Assembly: GCF_039544005.1 (NCBI RefSeq)
Contig: NZ_BAABKV010000001.1
Coordinates: 1,736,001-1,800,000, forward strand
Length of the DNA stretch: 64,000 nt
Origin: Kitasatospora paranensis
GTDB lineage: Bacteria; Actinomycetota; Actinomycetes; Streptomycetales; Streptomycetaceae
Direction of reading: 5' to 3'
In this document: one piece after another, positions 37,674 through 46,846 of the stretch
Position numbering within the stretch: position 1 is the first letter of the stretch
Layout of the letters: each line of letters begins with the position of its first letter
The notes under the pieces: generated by a model
Databases searched by the model: none
What the model saw: the letters and a program-made list of their open reading frames with translations, nothing else
Told to the model about the DNA's origin: nothing
Program-made: the position numbers and the translations under genes

Positions 37674-38879
37674 GTGAGCAGGGTGGCACACGACGGTTCG
37701 GGCGAGGCGCTCGCCGCGCTGCTGGCTCGCTCGCACCATACCTCTCCGGACGGACTGCCGATGCTGGTCGACGCGGCGGCGCGCGACCTCGGCCTGGAGG
37801 GCGCCCGGATCCTCCTCGCCGACGTCCAGCAGCACCTGCTCGTCCCGCTGGACGACGGGCACGGCGCCGCCCGCGCGCTCGGGGTGGAGGGCACGCTGGC
37901 CGGCCGGGCCTACCGGGAGACGTCCGTCCGGGTGGCCCGCGAGGACGACGGTCTGCTGCGGATCTGGCTGCCGCTGATCAACGGCATCGAACGGATCGGC
38001 GTCCTGGAGGTCACCGCGCGCGGCGACCACCCCGGCCCGGAGGACCGCTGCCGGGCCCTCGCCGACGCCGCCTGCCTGGCCGTCGTCGCCAAGAGCGGGT
38101 TCAGCGACACGATCGTCCGCACCGTCCGCACGGCACCCATGAGCCTGGCGGCGGAACTCGTCTGGTCGATCCTGCCGCCGCGCAGCATCGGCACCGACCG
38201 GGTGACGTCCAGTGCCGTCCTGGAACCGGCGTACGAGGTCGGGGGCGACGCCTTCGACCACGCGCTGCACGCGGGGCGGCTGCACCTGGCCGTGGTGGAC
38301 GCGATGGGGCACGACCTCGCCGCCGGGCTGTCCGCGGCGGTGGCGATGGCCGGCTGCCGCTCGGCCCGCCGCGCCGGCGGGGATCTGCACGACGTCATGA
38401 CCGCCGTCGACGAGGCACTCGCCCGCTGGATCCCGGACCGGCTGCTGACCGCCGTCCTCGGCACGCTGGACGTCGCCGACGGGCTGTTCCGCTGGCTCAA
38501 CTGCGGCCACCCGCCGCCGCTCCTGATCAGACGCGGGCACGTGGTCGCCGGCGCGCTGGAACACCCCGGCGAACTGCCGCTCGGGCTCGGCGCCGCCGCC
38601 GAGGGCGCGCGCCGCACCGTGCACACCGCGCAACTGGAGCCGGGTGACCGGATCCTCGTCCACACCGACGGCGTGACCGAGGCCCGGGCGTTCGACGGGG
38701 GCCGCTTCGGCGAGCTGCGGCTGACCGACCACGTCGTGCGGGCCGCCGCCGCCGGCGAACGGGCTCCGGAGGCGCTGCGCCGCCTGGTCTCGACGATCCT
38801 CGAGCACCAGCGCGGCCGCCTCGACGACGACGCGACGATCGTGCTGGTCGAGTGGCACCCGCCCGTCCCGGCGGACTGA
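37674..38879 (+). CDS. GAF-SpoIIE (PP2C-type) serine phosphatase
   Basis: 401 residues from GTG 37674, behind GGGGAGG. Residues ~1-145 resemble a GAF sensor (ARDLGLEGARILLADVQ, IWLPLINGIERIGVLEV). Residues ~180-395 are a SpoIIE/RsbU phosphatase: AYEVGGDAFDHAL, AVVDAMGHDLAAGLSAAV, WLNCGHPPPLLI, VHTDGVTEARA, DDDATIVLVEW, with the metal-binding Asp residues intact. Such enzymes dephosphorylate anti-anti-sigma factors and release SigB-type sigma factors. The sigma/RsbW-like pair 2 kb away is a plausible target (inference). Confidence 0.9.
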   Translation: MSRVAHDGSGEALAALLARSHHTSPDGLPMLVDAAARDLGLEGARILLADVQQHLLVPLDDGHGAARALGVEGTLAGRAYRETSVRVAREDDGLLRIWLPLINGIERIGVLEVTARGDHPGPEDRCRALADAACLAVVAKSGFSDTIVRTVRTAPMSLAAELVWSILPPRSIGTDRVTSSAVLEPAYEVGGDAFDHALHAGRLHLAVVDAMGHDLAAGLSAAVAMAGCRSARRAGGDLHDVMTAVDEALARWIPDRLLTAVLGTLDVADGLFRWLNCGHPPPLLIRRGHVVAGALEHPGELPLGLGAAAEGARRTVHTAQLEPGDRILVHTDGVTEARAFDGGRFGELRLTDHVVRAAAAGERAPEALRRLVSTILEHQRGRLDDDATIVLVEWHPPVPAD

Positions 38880-38906
38880 CCGGCCGCCGGGACGGGACGG
38901 GCCAGG

Positions 38907-39848
38907 TCAGCCGACCCGGAGGGTCAGCTCGGCGGTGTGGAGCCGGCCGCCCGCACGGAACTGCAGGAACAGCCGCCAGTCGCCGGCCTGCGGGAACTCG
39001 GCGTGGAACGTCAGGTCGGGGCCGCCGTGGTCCCCGTCGACGGCGGTCGCGGGGTGCAGGTGGGCGAAGGCCAGGTCACCGGCGTGGACGGCGGTCAGAT
39101 GGGCGTAGGTGTCGAGGTAGGGCTGCAGGTCGGTGACCGGCCCGCCGTCGCGGGCGATGTGCACCGTCATCGGGTGGGCCATCCGGGCCATCGGCTCACC
39201 CCGGACGGTGACGGTGTAGCCGTCGACCTGTGCGGTGGTCGCGGCGGGCGGCAGCGGGACGGCCGCGGCGGTGCCGGGCACGGTGACCGGGCGGGAGAGC
39301 ACGAGCGCGCTGCCCGCGGCCCCGCCGCTCTTCGGGACGAAGGAGGCGTAGGTGCGCCAGGTGCCGGGCGCGAGTGCGGCCAGCGAGGCCGTCCAGGTGC
39401 CGTCCGCGGCCATGGTGGGGTGCAGGTGCTGGAAGCCGGTCAGGTCGGAGCGGACGGCGTAGAAGTGCATCCGCTGGGTCTGGTCGACGGCGAAGTCGGT
39501 GACCGCCCGGCCGTCGGGGCCGGTGACGGTGAAGCGGTAGTCGGCCGCCGCGCCCGCGGGCAGCGGGGTGTCCGGCGCGGTGAGGCGGTAGCCCTGGACG
39601 GTGTCGGTGAGGCCGGTGCCGCCGTCCGGGCCGGGCATGTCGGCCATGCCGTCGGCGGCGCCCGCCGCCGGGTGACCCGAGGGGTCGGCGGCCGAGGCGG
39701 GGGCCGAAGCGGCCGGGTCGTGGTGCGTGCCGGCGGAGTCATGGGCCGCCCCGCCGGGGCCGCAGGCGGCGAGCAGGGCGGTGAGCACGACCGCGGTGGC
39801 GCACGCGGTCAGGGCACGGCGACGGGAGGTACGCGAGGTGGAGGACAT
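38907..39848 (-). CDS. His/Met-rich secreted lipoprotein, probable copper handling
   Basis: 313 residues from ATG 39848 with a lipobox ending at Cys29 (LLAAC). After a Ser/Ala/His-rich spacer comes a duplicated beta-sandwich: first GYRLTAPDTPLPAG to FQHLHPTMAADGTWTASL, then GYTVTVRGEPMARMAHPMTV to FAHLHPATAVDGDHGG. Each half carries an HLHP motif. Together with Met residues (MHFY, MARMAHPM) this suggests Cu binding on the outer membrane face. The DUF6153 gene lies just upstream in the same direction with a CsoR-like palindrome before it. The copper role is inference. Confidence 0.75.
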   Translation of the reverse strand: MSSTSRTSRRRALTACATAVVLTALLAACGPGGAAHDSAGTHHDPAASAPASAADPSGHPAAGAADGMADMPGPDGGTGLTDTVQGYRLTAPDTPLPAGAAADYRFTVTGPDGRAVTDFAVDQTQRMHFYAVRSDLTGFQHLHPTMAADGTWTASLAALAPGTWRTYASFVPKSGGAAGSALVLSRPVTVPGTAAAVPLPPAATTAQVDGYTVTVRGEPMARMAHPMTVHIARDGGPVTDLQPYLDTYAHLTAVHAGDLAFAHLHPATAVDGDHGGPDLTFHAEFPQAGDWRLFLQFRAGGRLHTAELTLRVG

Positions 39849-39938
39849 CTCAGGTCTTTCGGCTGGGCGCGGCGCAGCGGCGCGCGGAGGGGAGGGGACC
39901 GGAGGCCGGGGCCCGGGCGGGCCGTCCGGCGGGCCCTC

Positions 39939-40361
39939 TCACGTCCGTGCGACACAGACCCGCAGCAGCAGGGCCCGGCCCGCACGGGGTGGGCCCCGGC
40001 GGCGCGGCGCCCGGGCCGCGGCCGGCGGCCGGAACGGGCCGCGGGCGGCGGACAGGGCGGCGGCGAGCAGCGCGAGCATGGGCGGCGCGACCGGCCCGGT
40101 ACGGCCCTGGGCCCGGGTGGAGAGGCACGTCCCGGCGCCGGCCGGCGCGGCGCCCGGACGGACGGCGGCGTGGCCGCCCGGCGCCCGGGCCGCCTCGGCC
40201 GCCGCCGGCTCGGTCCGGTGGGCGCCGCCGTGGGTCCCGGCCGGGCCGGCCATCGCCGCTGCGGGTGTCGCCGGGGTGTGGCAGCCGGCCGCCGCGACGG
40301 GCGAGCCGTGCATGAGGATCAGTCCCAGCAGCAGGGCGGCGACCGCGATCGGCCGGGCCAT
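39939..40361 (-). CDS. DUF6153 membrane protein
   Basis: 140 residues from ATG 40361. A first membrane helix (IAVAALLLGLILMHGSPVAA) with the family's LMHG motif, a His/Ala/Gly-rich external loop, a second helix (PPMLALLAAALSAA) and an ending (LLLRVCVART) identify DUF6153. Such proteins commonly precede His-rich lipoproteins in actinomycetes, as here (90 bases apart). Function not established. Confidence 0.75.
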   Translation of the reverse strand: MARPIAVAALLLGLILMHGSPVAAAGCHTPATPAAAMAGPAGTHGGAHRTEPAAAEAARAPGGHAAVRPGAAPAGAGTCLSTRAQGRTGPVAPPMLALLAAALSAARGPFRPPAAARAPRRRGPPRAGRALLLRVCVART

Positions 40362-40450
40362 GGCCCGGGGCGGCCGGCGGTGTCCATGCGCGGCCCCTCC
40401 CCCGTCGCTCGCCAGGGTGCGGCCGGGCGGTCGGCCGCACCGGGACGACG

Positions 40451-40467
40451 GTACCCCTCCCGGGTAC
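40451..40467. promoter_or_regulatory. Candidate CsoR-type (copper) operator
   Basis: GTACCC-CTCCC-GGGTAC, a perfect 6-bp inverted repeat with a 5-base spacer, 90 bases upstream of the DUF6153 start. It resembles the TACCC...GGGTA type of site bound by Streptomyces lividans CsoR. The match is from memory of the motif, not a computed score. Confidence 0.4.
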
Positions 40468-40520
40468 CCGGGGTGCGGCGGGCCGGGCCCGCGTCCCCCG
40501 GACGGGTGGCGGCCGGCCCG

Positions 40521-40934
40521 TCAGCGGGGCGCGACCTCCACCCAGACGGCCTTGCCGCCGGGCAACGGACGGCTGCCCCAGGAGCGGGCGAGGCGCTCGA
40601 CCACGAGCAGGCCGTAACCACCGGGGTGGCCGGGGCGGCGGTCGGTGCGGAGCGCCGGCGGCTCGGGGTTCCCGTCGAGGAGTTCGACCCGAAGGGCGTC
40701 CGAGGAGCGGAGCAGGACGAGCTCGCGCGCGCCGTCGGCGTGCATCGCGGCATTGGCGGCGAGCTCCGCCACCATCAGCAGGACGTCCTCGGCGGCGGCC
40801 GCCACGGCCGGATCGGCGCTCCCCAGCCAGCCCCAGTCCTGGAGGACGTCCCGGGCGAACGCGCGGCACCGGCTCACCGAGCCCACCGTCTCCCGCAGGA
40901 GGAGCCGGCGGACCTGCGGCGGACCGTCGTCCAT
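40521..40934 (-). CDS. RsbW-like ATP-binding protein (anti-sigma factor type)
   Basis: 137 residues from ATG 40934, chosen because GGAGG lies at the right spacing; a longer start at 41030 would overlap the sigma gene by 71 bases. HATPase_c features: VLLMVAELAANAAMHADG (N-box Glu/Asn), LLDGNPEPP (G1-like Asp) and GGYGLLVVERLARSWG (G2). GHKL proteins of this size bind and inhibit SigB/F-type sigma factors or are orphan regulators in Streptomyces. Its position directly downstream of the sigma gene supports partnership. Confidence 0.85.
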   Translation of the reverse strand: MDDGPPQVRRLLLRETVGSVSRCRAFARDVLQDWGWLGSADPAVAAAAEDVLLMVAELAANAAMHADGARELVLLRSSDALRVELLDGNPEPPALRTDRRPGHPGGYGLLVVERLARSWGSRPLPGGKAVWVEVAPR

Positions 40935-40959
40935 GGCACCTCCGTCCGGCGCGGCGGCC

Positions 40960-41970
40960 TCACCCGGCGCGGCCGCCGGGGGTTCGGCCTCCGCGGTGCG
41001 GGCGCGCCGCACCCGCCCCCTCAGTGTCACCCGGAGCGGGCGGCCGCGGCCCGTCGTCGTCCAGGCCGTCGCGCAACCGGGCCAGGGTGGCGGCCAGCAG
41101 CCGCGACACGTGCATCTGGGAGACGCCGATCCGCTCGGCGATCTCCGACTGGGTCAGCCCCTCCCAGAAGCGCAGCCGCAGCACGGTCTGGTCGCGTTCC
41201 GGCAGGTCGGCGACGAGCGGGCGCACCGAGAGCCGGAATTCGACCAGCGCCAGTTCGGGATCGCGGGCGCCGAGCCGGTCCAGCCGGGAGCCGCCCGCCT
41301 CGTCGGCGTGGTCCTCGCGCAGCGAGTCCAGCGAGTCCGCCCGGTAGACGCGTCCGGCGCACTGCCCGGAGGTCACCTCGGCCTCGTCGATGCCGAGCTC
41401 CCGGGCGAGCTCGGCGCTCGACGGCAGCCGGCCGAGCTGCTGCTCCATGCGGTCGGACGCGCGGGCCACCACCAGGTAGAGCTCCTGGACGCTGCGGGGC
41501 ACCCTGACCGGCCAGGTGGTGTCCCGGAAGAAGCGCTTGATCTCACCGGTGATGGTGGGGATGGCGTAGGTGAGGAACTCGACCCCGCGGGTGTGGTCGT
41601 AGCCGTCCACGGCCTTGATCAGGCCGACCGTGCCGGCCTGGAGGACGTCGTCGGGCTCGGCCGCCCGACGGCGGAACCCGGCGGCGACGAACCGCACCAG
41701 CGGCATGTTCAGCTCGATGATCGTGCCGCGGACGTAGCTGTAGGCGGCGGTACCCGGTTCGAGGGCGGCGAGGCGGGCGAAGAGGGCGTCGCTGAGGACG
41801 CGGGCCTCCGCCTTGCCCATCGCCCGCATCTCCTCGGTGCTGGGGCGGTGCGGGAGGTCGGACGGTCGGTCGCCGGACGGCCGCGCCGAGCCGGGCAGCG
41901 GCAGCGGCGCGCCTTCGGAGGTCGTGGTCACAGGGACGGGCGTGGTCGCAGGGGCAGCAGTGGAGGACAC
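40960..41970 (-). CDS. SigB/SigF-family RNA polymerase sigma factor
   Basis: 336 residues from GTG 41970 (GGAGA ahead). After a Thr/Pro/Ser-rich ~60-residue tail come region 2 (MPLVRFVAAGFRRRAAEPDD, QAGTVGLIKAVDGYDHTRG, FLTYAIPTITGEIKRFFRDTTW), region 3 (VPRSVQELYLVVARASDRME, LGRLPSSAELARELG) and region 4 (LPERDQTVLRLRFWEGLTQS, EIAERIGVSQMHVSRLL). The FLTYA...EIKRFFRDTTW block is diagnostic of the SigB/F/G group controlling osmotic stress and development in Streptomyces. Probably held by the RsbW-like protein encoded next to it. Confidence 0.92.
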   Translation of the reverse strand: MSSTAAPATTPVPVTTTSEGAPLPLPGSARPSGDRPSDLPHRPSTEEMRAMGKAEARVLSDALFARLAALEPGTAAYSYVRGTIIELNMPLVRFVAAGFRRRAAEPDDVLQAGTVGLIKAVDGYDHTRGVEFLTYAIPTITGEIKRFFRDTTWPVRVPRSVQELYLVVARASDRMEQQLGRLPSSAELARELGIDEAEVTSGQCAGRVYRADSLDSLREDHADEAGGSRLDRLGARDPELALVEFRLSVRPLVADLPERDQTVLRLRFWEGLTQSEIAERIGVSQMHVSRLLAATLARLRDGLDDDGPRPPAPGDTEGAGAARPHRGGRTPGGRAG

Positions 41971-42230
41971 GGTGTCATCTCCGCGGACGGGAGGGATCCA
42001 CCGGGCGCGCAGGCGCCGCCTCGGCGGAAGGGAGACCTGTCCGCCCGGCTTCTTCAGGCGACGGTGTCCCGGCACGTGGACCGTGCCGTCGAACGCCGGG
42101 GGCCTCGGGCCCGCCGGTCCGGGCGCGCTGCTTTCCGTGCGCGCTCCGCGTCCCGAGCCTACGCCTCCGTCGCGGGCGGGGAAAGCGCCGCGGCCCGGAC
42201 GGGGGTGTCCCGGCGCCGGGACGCCGTTGG

Positions 42231-42614
42231 TCAGAGGGGCCGGATCCGGGCCCGCAGGAGGCAGAATTCGTTGCCCTCCGGGTCGGCCAGGACGTACCAG
42301 CTCTCGGCGCCGCTCTGGCCGACGTCGGCGGGCCCGGCGCCGAGGGCGAGCAGCCGCTCCAGCTCGGCGTCCTGGTCTCGGTCGGTGGCGCTCACGTCGA
42401 GGTGCAGCCGGAGCTTCCCGCGGCGCGGGTCGCTGCTGGGGCTGATGACCAGGGTGGGCTGCGGGCCGCCGAAGCCGGCGTCGGGCGGCCCGATCTCGAT
42501 GCTCCCGTCGTCCTCCCGGCCGAGTTCGACGTAGCCGAGGACGTTGCTCCAGAAGACGGCGAGCGCCTCGGGGTCGGCGGCGTCGATGACCAGCTCACTG
42601 ATGCGGCATGCCAT
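42231..42614 (-). CDS. VOC-family (glyoxalase-like) protein
   Basis: 127 residues from ATG 42614. Paired beta-alpha-beta-beta-beta units are visible: ISELVIDAADPEALAVFWSN, IEIGPPDAGFGGPQPTLVI, LRLHLDVSATDRD, ESWYVLADPEGNEFCLLRA. The terminal DPEGNEFCL motif marks the Glyoxalase_6-like subgroup of the VOC superfamily, with diverse or unknown substrates. Confidence 0.88.
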   Translation of the reverse strand: MACRISELVIDAADPEALAVFWSNVLGYVELGREDDGSIEIGPPDAGFGGPQPTLVISPSSDPRRGKLRLHLDVSATDRDQDAELERLLALGAGPADVGQSGAESWYVLADPEGNEFCLLRARIRPL

Positions 42615-42785
42615 GCCCGTGAGTGTACGGAGGCGGGGGATCGGCGGTGCCGGAACGGCGGGCCTGGTTGACCCTGCCGCGGACCGCGGCGACGATCGCC
42701 GGGAGGGCCCTGCCCGCGCCGGCCGGGTGCGGGCCCGCCCGTCCCGGAGGTCGGGCCGGGGCCGTCGCCACGCGAGGAGCGCACC

Positions 42786-43190
42786 GTGCACCAGGACGAG
42801 ACGGCCGAGCGGCACCGGCGCCCGGCGGACATGGACGACGCCACGGTCGCGGCGCTCGGCCTGCTGTCGGAGGCGTGGGAGACCACCGAACGGGCCCGCG
42901 GCCGGCTGTACGACTTCCACCAGCTGACCGGCGGCGCGGACCGGCTGGTCGGCGAGGCCGTGGAGGCGCTGCGGCGGGCCGGCCACACGGCCCAGGCCGA
43001 CCTGGTCGAACGGACCGTGCAGGGTCGCGACGTGCTGCCGGGGATGTGGACCTTCCAGGTCGTCGAGGCGTACGACGAGGGCTACCACCGGGCGTTCGCC
43101 GAGGCGGAGCAGCAGGTCCGCGCGGCACTCTGCCCGGGGCGCGACCACATCGCGGAGGCCGAGATGAGGGCCCGGCGCCGGACGAGGTGA
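42786..43190 (+). CDS. Conserved hypothetical helical protein
   Basis: 134 residues from GTG 42786, behind GAGGAG. Largely alpha-helical (TVAALGLLSEAWETTERARGR, RLVGEAVEALRRAGHTAQAD, VVEAYDEGYHRAFAEAEQQV). No named domain recognised; charge pattern and size resemble small conserved actinomycete proteins of unknown role. Confidence 0.7.
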   Translation: MHQDETAERHRRPADMDDATVAALGLLSEAWETTERARGRLYDFHQLTGGADRLVGEAVEALRRAGHTAQADLVERTVQGRDVLPGMWTFQVVEAYDEGYHRAFAEAEQQVRAALCPGRDHIAEAEMRARRRTR

Positions 43191-43218
43191 CGTCCGGGGC
43201 GCCGGGCGGGGCCCGCGG

Positions 43219-43587
43219 TCAGTGACCGAGCCGGTGGACGAGCCGGCGCCCGAGCGACGGCTTGACCGGGTCGGCCCCGGCCGGTGCGGCGGCGCGGCGG
43301 GCCGCCGCCCGTGCGGGCCGGGCCGTCAGCCCGGCGGCGCGGGCCGCCCGGAGTTCCGCGGAGCGGCGGCGGGCGCGCCGGGCCCCGGAGGACGCCATCA
43401 CGCAGCCGAGCAGGAACGCCAGGGTGAGCGCGGCGCCCGCGACGAACGCGCCGAGGGTGTTCACGGTGCCCACGCCGTGGCCGAGCACCGTGACGGCGTA
43501 GTCCGGTCCGCCGCCGGGGTTGTCGGCGATCGCCAGCCCGGCGAAGGCACCGGTCGCCGCGAGCAGCAGAAGTCCGAGGATCAGCAT
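43219..43587 (-). CDS. Small two-helix membrane protein
   Basis: 122 residues from ATG 43587 (GAAGGAG ahead). Helices at residues 1-21 (MLILGLLLLAATGAFAGLA) and ~41-65 (VNTLGAFVAGAALTLAFLLG) flank a short external loop. The cytoplasmic tail is Arg/Ala-rich. The topology recalls LapA-type or stress-linked small membrane proteins; no function assigned. Confidence 0.75.
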   Translation of the reverse strand: MLILGLLLLAATGAFAGLAIADNPGGGPDYAVTVLGHGVGTVNTLGAFVAGAALTLAFLLGCVMASSGARRARRRSAELRAARAAGLTARPARAAARRAAAPAGADPVKPSLGRRLVHRLGH

Positions 43588-43668
43588 CGGGGTTCTCCTT
43601 CCGGAGGTCTCCGACGGCGTGTGCCCCCGATCCGGCGGCCCATCCGCGGCAGACCCGCCCGGGCCCCG

Positions 43669-44808
43669 CTACGGCCCCTGCTGCGCGTGCGGCCCGCGGC
43701 CGCGCAGGGCGTTGAGCACCGACCAGACCACGGCGACCAGCGGGACGGCCACCACGGCGCCGATCACGCCCGCGGCGATGCCGCCGCACAGCACCGAGAC
43801 CGCGACCACCACCGGGTGCAGCTGAACCGCCCAGCTCATCACCAACGGGTGCAGCAGGTGGCCCTCGATCTGGCCGATCACGACGATCAGCAGCAGCACC
43901 ACGATGGCGATCACCGGCCCGCGGGCGGCGAGCGCCACCACGGAGGCCACCGCCATCGCCACCGGCGAGCCGATCAGCGGGACGAACGACGCGAAGAACT
44001 CCAGCAGCACCAGCGGCAGCGCCAGCGGCACCCGCAGGATGTACAGCGCGATGCCCACCAGCACGGCGTTGCTCGCCGCCACGATCACCACACCGCGGGT
44101 GTACCCGGCGAAGGTGCGCCAGGCGGCCCGGCCGCCGCCGTCCCAGGAGGCCCGGGTGCGCACGGGCAGCTGCCCGTGGAACCACCGCCACATGCTCTCG
44201 CCGGAGTGCAGGAAGAACACCGAGCAGAACACCGCCAGCGCCGCCCCGCCGGCGACCTCGACCAGCCGTCCGGCGCCGCTGACGGCCGTGCTGATCAGCG
44301 TCGAGCGGTGTGCGCTCAGGTACGAGGCGACCTTGTCCCGCAGGTCGGCGACGCTGCTCGCGCGGACGTGGAACGGCGGCCCCTGCAGCCATTTCTCGAT
44401 CCGGTCGAGTCCGCCGCCGAACTCCTTGCCGAGGCGGTCCGCCTCGTCCGCGACGGCGTTGCCGACCAGCGCCAGCAGTCCGGCGACCACGACGATCGTG
44501 CCGAGCATCCCGATCAGCACCGCCAGCCAGCGCGGCATCCGGCGCGCCAGCACCTCGACCGGCGGGCGGAGCACCGAGGTGATCACCAGGCCCAGGAAGA
44601 CGGAGACGGCGACCAGCTGGAACCGCTCCAGCACGGTGAAGACCGCGTACGCCGCCACGCCCACGACCAACAGCCGCCACGCGTAGTCGGCGGCCGCCGT
44701 CAGCACCGGGTGGACGGGCGGGGGCCGGAGCGCTGCGCGGCGTCCCGGCGGACCGCCGGGAACCGCGGTGTCCGCCGCCCGGTGCGCCGCGGGTCGGCCA
44801 TGGGGCAT
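43669..44808 (-). CDS. AI-2E family transporter (PerM/YdiK type)
   Basis: 379 residues from ATG 44808. A ~35-residue Pro/Arg cytoplasmic start precedes about eight hydrophobic segments, with family features ITSVLRPPVEVLARRMPRWLAVLIG, FCSVFFLHSGESMWRWF, FAGYTRGVVIVAASNAVLVG, PLALPLVLLEFFASFVPLIGSPVA and GHLLHPLVMSWAVQLHP. Members export diverse solutes or act as Na+/H+ antiporters; autoinducer transport should not be assumed from the name. Confidence 0.9.
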   Translation of the reverse strand: MPHGRPAAHRAADTAVPGGPPGRRAALRPPPVHPVLTAAADYAWRLLVVGVAAYAVFTVLERFQLVAVSVFLGLVITSVLRPPVEVLARRMPRWLAVLIGMLGTIVVVAGLLALVGNAVADEADRLGKEFGGGLDRIEKWLQGPPFHVRASSVADLRDKVASYLSAHRSTLISTAVSGAGRLVEVAGGAALAVFCSVFFLHSGESMWRWFHGQLPVRTRASWDGGGRAAWRTFAGYTRGVVIVAASNAVLVGIALYILRVPLALPLVLLEFFASFVPLIGSPVAMAVASVVALAARGPVIAIVVLLLIVVIGQIEGHLLHPLVMSWAVQLHPVVVAVSVLCGGIAAGVIGAVVAVPLVAVVWSVLNALRGRGPHAQQGP

Positions 44809-45013
44809 CGCCTCCTGTCTCCTCCCCAGCCTGGCGGTCGCGCTCCGTGTCCGCCCCGCCGGGCGGCGTGGCGCGGTGCGTGCGGGTGACCCGCGGCGGC
44901 GGGGCGCGTGCGGGCGGCCTGTAAGCCCGGCCTAGGCTGGGCCGAAGCAAAACGGACGAACCGGACCGGCCCGCAGGTGGGCGGGCCGGCACCAGGGAAA
45001 GCGGGACCCGCCG

Positions 45014-45995
45014 ATGGGCGACGGCATGACAGGGATGCACCACCACGGCGGGGGACGCTCGGGCCGTTCACCCCTCCGCCGCGCTGCACTGGTCACCGGA
45101 CTGGCCCTTCCTGGTCGGCGCACTGCTGGCGTTCGGCCTCTACACGGCAGGCGTCGTCCGGCTGTGGCGCCGAGGCGACCGGTGGCCGATCGGCCGGGTG
45201 ATCGCCTGGACGGCGGGCGTGGCGACCGTCCTGCTGGTCACCAACACCGGGCTCAACGACTACGGCATGGTGCTGTTCAGCGCCCACATGATGCAGCACA
45301 TGGTGCTGTCGATGCTGTCGCCGATCATGCTGCTGCTGGGCGCGCCGATCACGCTCGCGCTGCGGGCGCTGCGCCCGGCGGGCAAGGGCAACGGCCGGGG
45401 CCCGCGCGAGCTCCTGGTGGCGCTGCTGCACAGCCGGTACGTACGGATCGTGTCGCACCCGGCGGCCACCATCCCGCTGTTCGTCGCCAGCCTGTACGTG
45501 CTGTACTTCACGCCGCTGTTCGACTTCCTGATGCAGTCCCGGATCGGGCACATCGCGATGATGGTGCACTTCCTGGCGGTCGGCCTGCTGTTCTTCTGGC
45601 CGATCATGGGCGTGGATCCCGGTCCGAACCGGCCGGGCTTCGTGCTGCGCATCATCGAGCTGTTCATGGGGATGCCGTTCCACGCCTTCTTCGGCGTGGC
45701 GGTGATGATGGCCACCGAGCAGCTGGTGTCCACCTTCAACGCGGCCTCCTCGCCGCCGGGCACCCACCTGCTGGACGACCAGAAGATCGCCGGCGGCATC
45801 ACCTGGGCGTTCGGCGAGATCCCGACGGCGATCGTGCTGATCGCGCTGACCCTGCAGTGGGCCCGCTCGGAGGAGCGGCAGGCGCGGCGCCGCGACCGGG
45901 CGGCGGACCGGGACGGCGACGCCGAGCTGGTCGCCTACAACGCCTACCTGGCCCAGCTGAACCGGCGCGGCCAGAAGGCGGCCGACGCCGGCTGA
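45014..45995 (+). CDS. ctaG: Cytochrome c oxidase assembly protein CtaG family (frameshifted)
   Basis: The protein should begin at ATG 45014 (MGDGMTGMHHHGGG). It then continues in another frame as DARAVHPSAALHWSPDWPFLVGALLAFG and through the long part ending at 45995. The switch needs one G fewer in the G5 run at 45050-45054, the only apparent insertion among the frameshifts here. Restored length ~326, with about seven membrane helices and the Caa3_CtaG motifs HMMQHMVLSMLSPIMLLLG, VHFLAVGLLFFWPIMGVDP and LFMGMPFHAFFGVAVM. The family delivers copper to CuB of caa3/aa3 oxidase. The His-rich N-terminus fits metal binding. Confidence 0.85.
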
Positions 45996-46009
45996 GCGGA
46001 GCACCGCGC

Positions 46010-46037
46010 GCCCCGTCCCACCCCGGTGGGGCGGGGC
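46010..46037. terminator. Bidirectional terminator between ctaG and ureD
   Basis: 13-bp stem with one G-T pair (46010-46022, 46025-46037), between the convergent stops at 45995 and 46068. Confidence 0.6.
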
Positions 46038-46067
46038 CGCGTCGTCCCCGGGCCGGGCGGCGGGTGC

Positions 46068-46846
46068 TCAGACCGCGCCGGCGGCCGCGGCGGCCCGGGC
46101 GGGCGAGGGGGCGGTGAGCAGGCGGCGCAGCGTCAGGGCGTCCGGGGCGAGTGCGGCGAGCAGGACGGCTCCGTCCCCGGGCAGTCCGAGCAGCGCGGCG
46201 TCGGCGCCGGCCGGGGGCGGTGGCGGGGCGGGCATGTGGACGGTGAGCAGCTGGCCGGTGGTGCGGTGCGGGCCGAGGACGGCGGGGCCGTCCCAGCCGG
46301 GGGCGCCGTGGCCGAGGTCGGTCTGCTGGTCGAGGATCGTCCGGCCGGACTGGTGGACGGTGAGGCGGGCGGTGAGCCGCCCGGGGGTGTGCGGGCCCGG
46401 TCGTGGCCGCGGCCGAGGACCTGTTCCTCGCGGTGGCGCAGCCGGGCGCCGGGGGCGAGGGTGATCCGGGTGCGCAGCAGGAGGTGGCTGCCGGTGGCGG
46501 CGATGACAGGTTCGGGCAGCCAGTGCAGTTCGGCGTCCTCGCCGACGGTGATGTCGAGGTCGTAGCGGGCGGGTTCGCCGCCGGCGCCGGGCAGGCTGAC
46601 GGTGGCGGCGGCGGTGGTCACGGTGAGGGTCGCGCCGGGCCGGACGTCGAGGGTGAGCGCCAGGTGGTCGCCGCCGAGCGGGGCGGCCATCGAGCCGACC
46701 ACGGTGACGTGGGCGCCGGGCCCGGCGGCGCGGGTACGGCGCGGGGCGAGCGGGCCCGCGCCCACCAGGACGGGCAGGGCGGTGCCGCCCCGGCCGTCGG
46801 GTGCCGCGGTGATGCGGGCCGACGCCGTCAGGGCCGAACCGGTCAC
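46068..46846 (-). CDS. ureD: Urease accessory protein UreD (frameshifted)
   Basis: GTG 46846 overlaps the ureG stop (GTGA). The first part shows the UreD beta-helix pattern: [60 protein letters not shown] and [11 protein letters not shown]. At about 46386 the frame breaks after HDRARTPPG and resumes as [19 protein letters not shown], ending at TGA 46068. One missing base in the C5/G3 run explains it. Restored length ~259. UreD (UreH) joins UreF and UreG on apo-urease as the scaffold through which nickel and CO2 reach the active site. Confidence 0.88.

Noticed and set aside
43669..44808. Quorum-sensing autoinducer-2 exporter
   Set aside because: The family name is historical. Nothing in the sequence or neighbourhood supports AI-2 transport in this organism.
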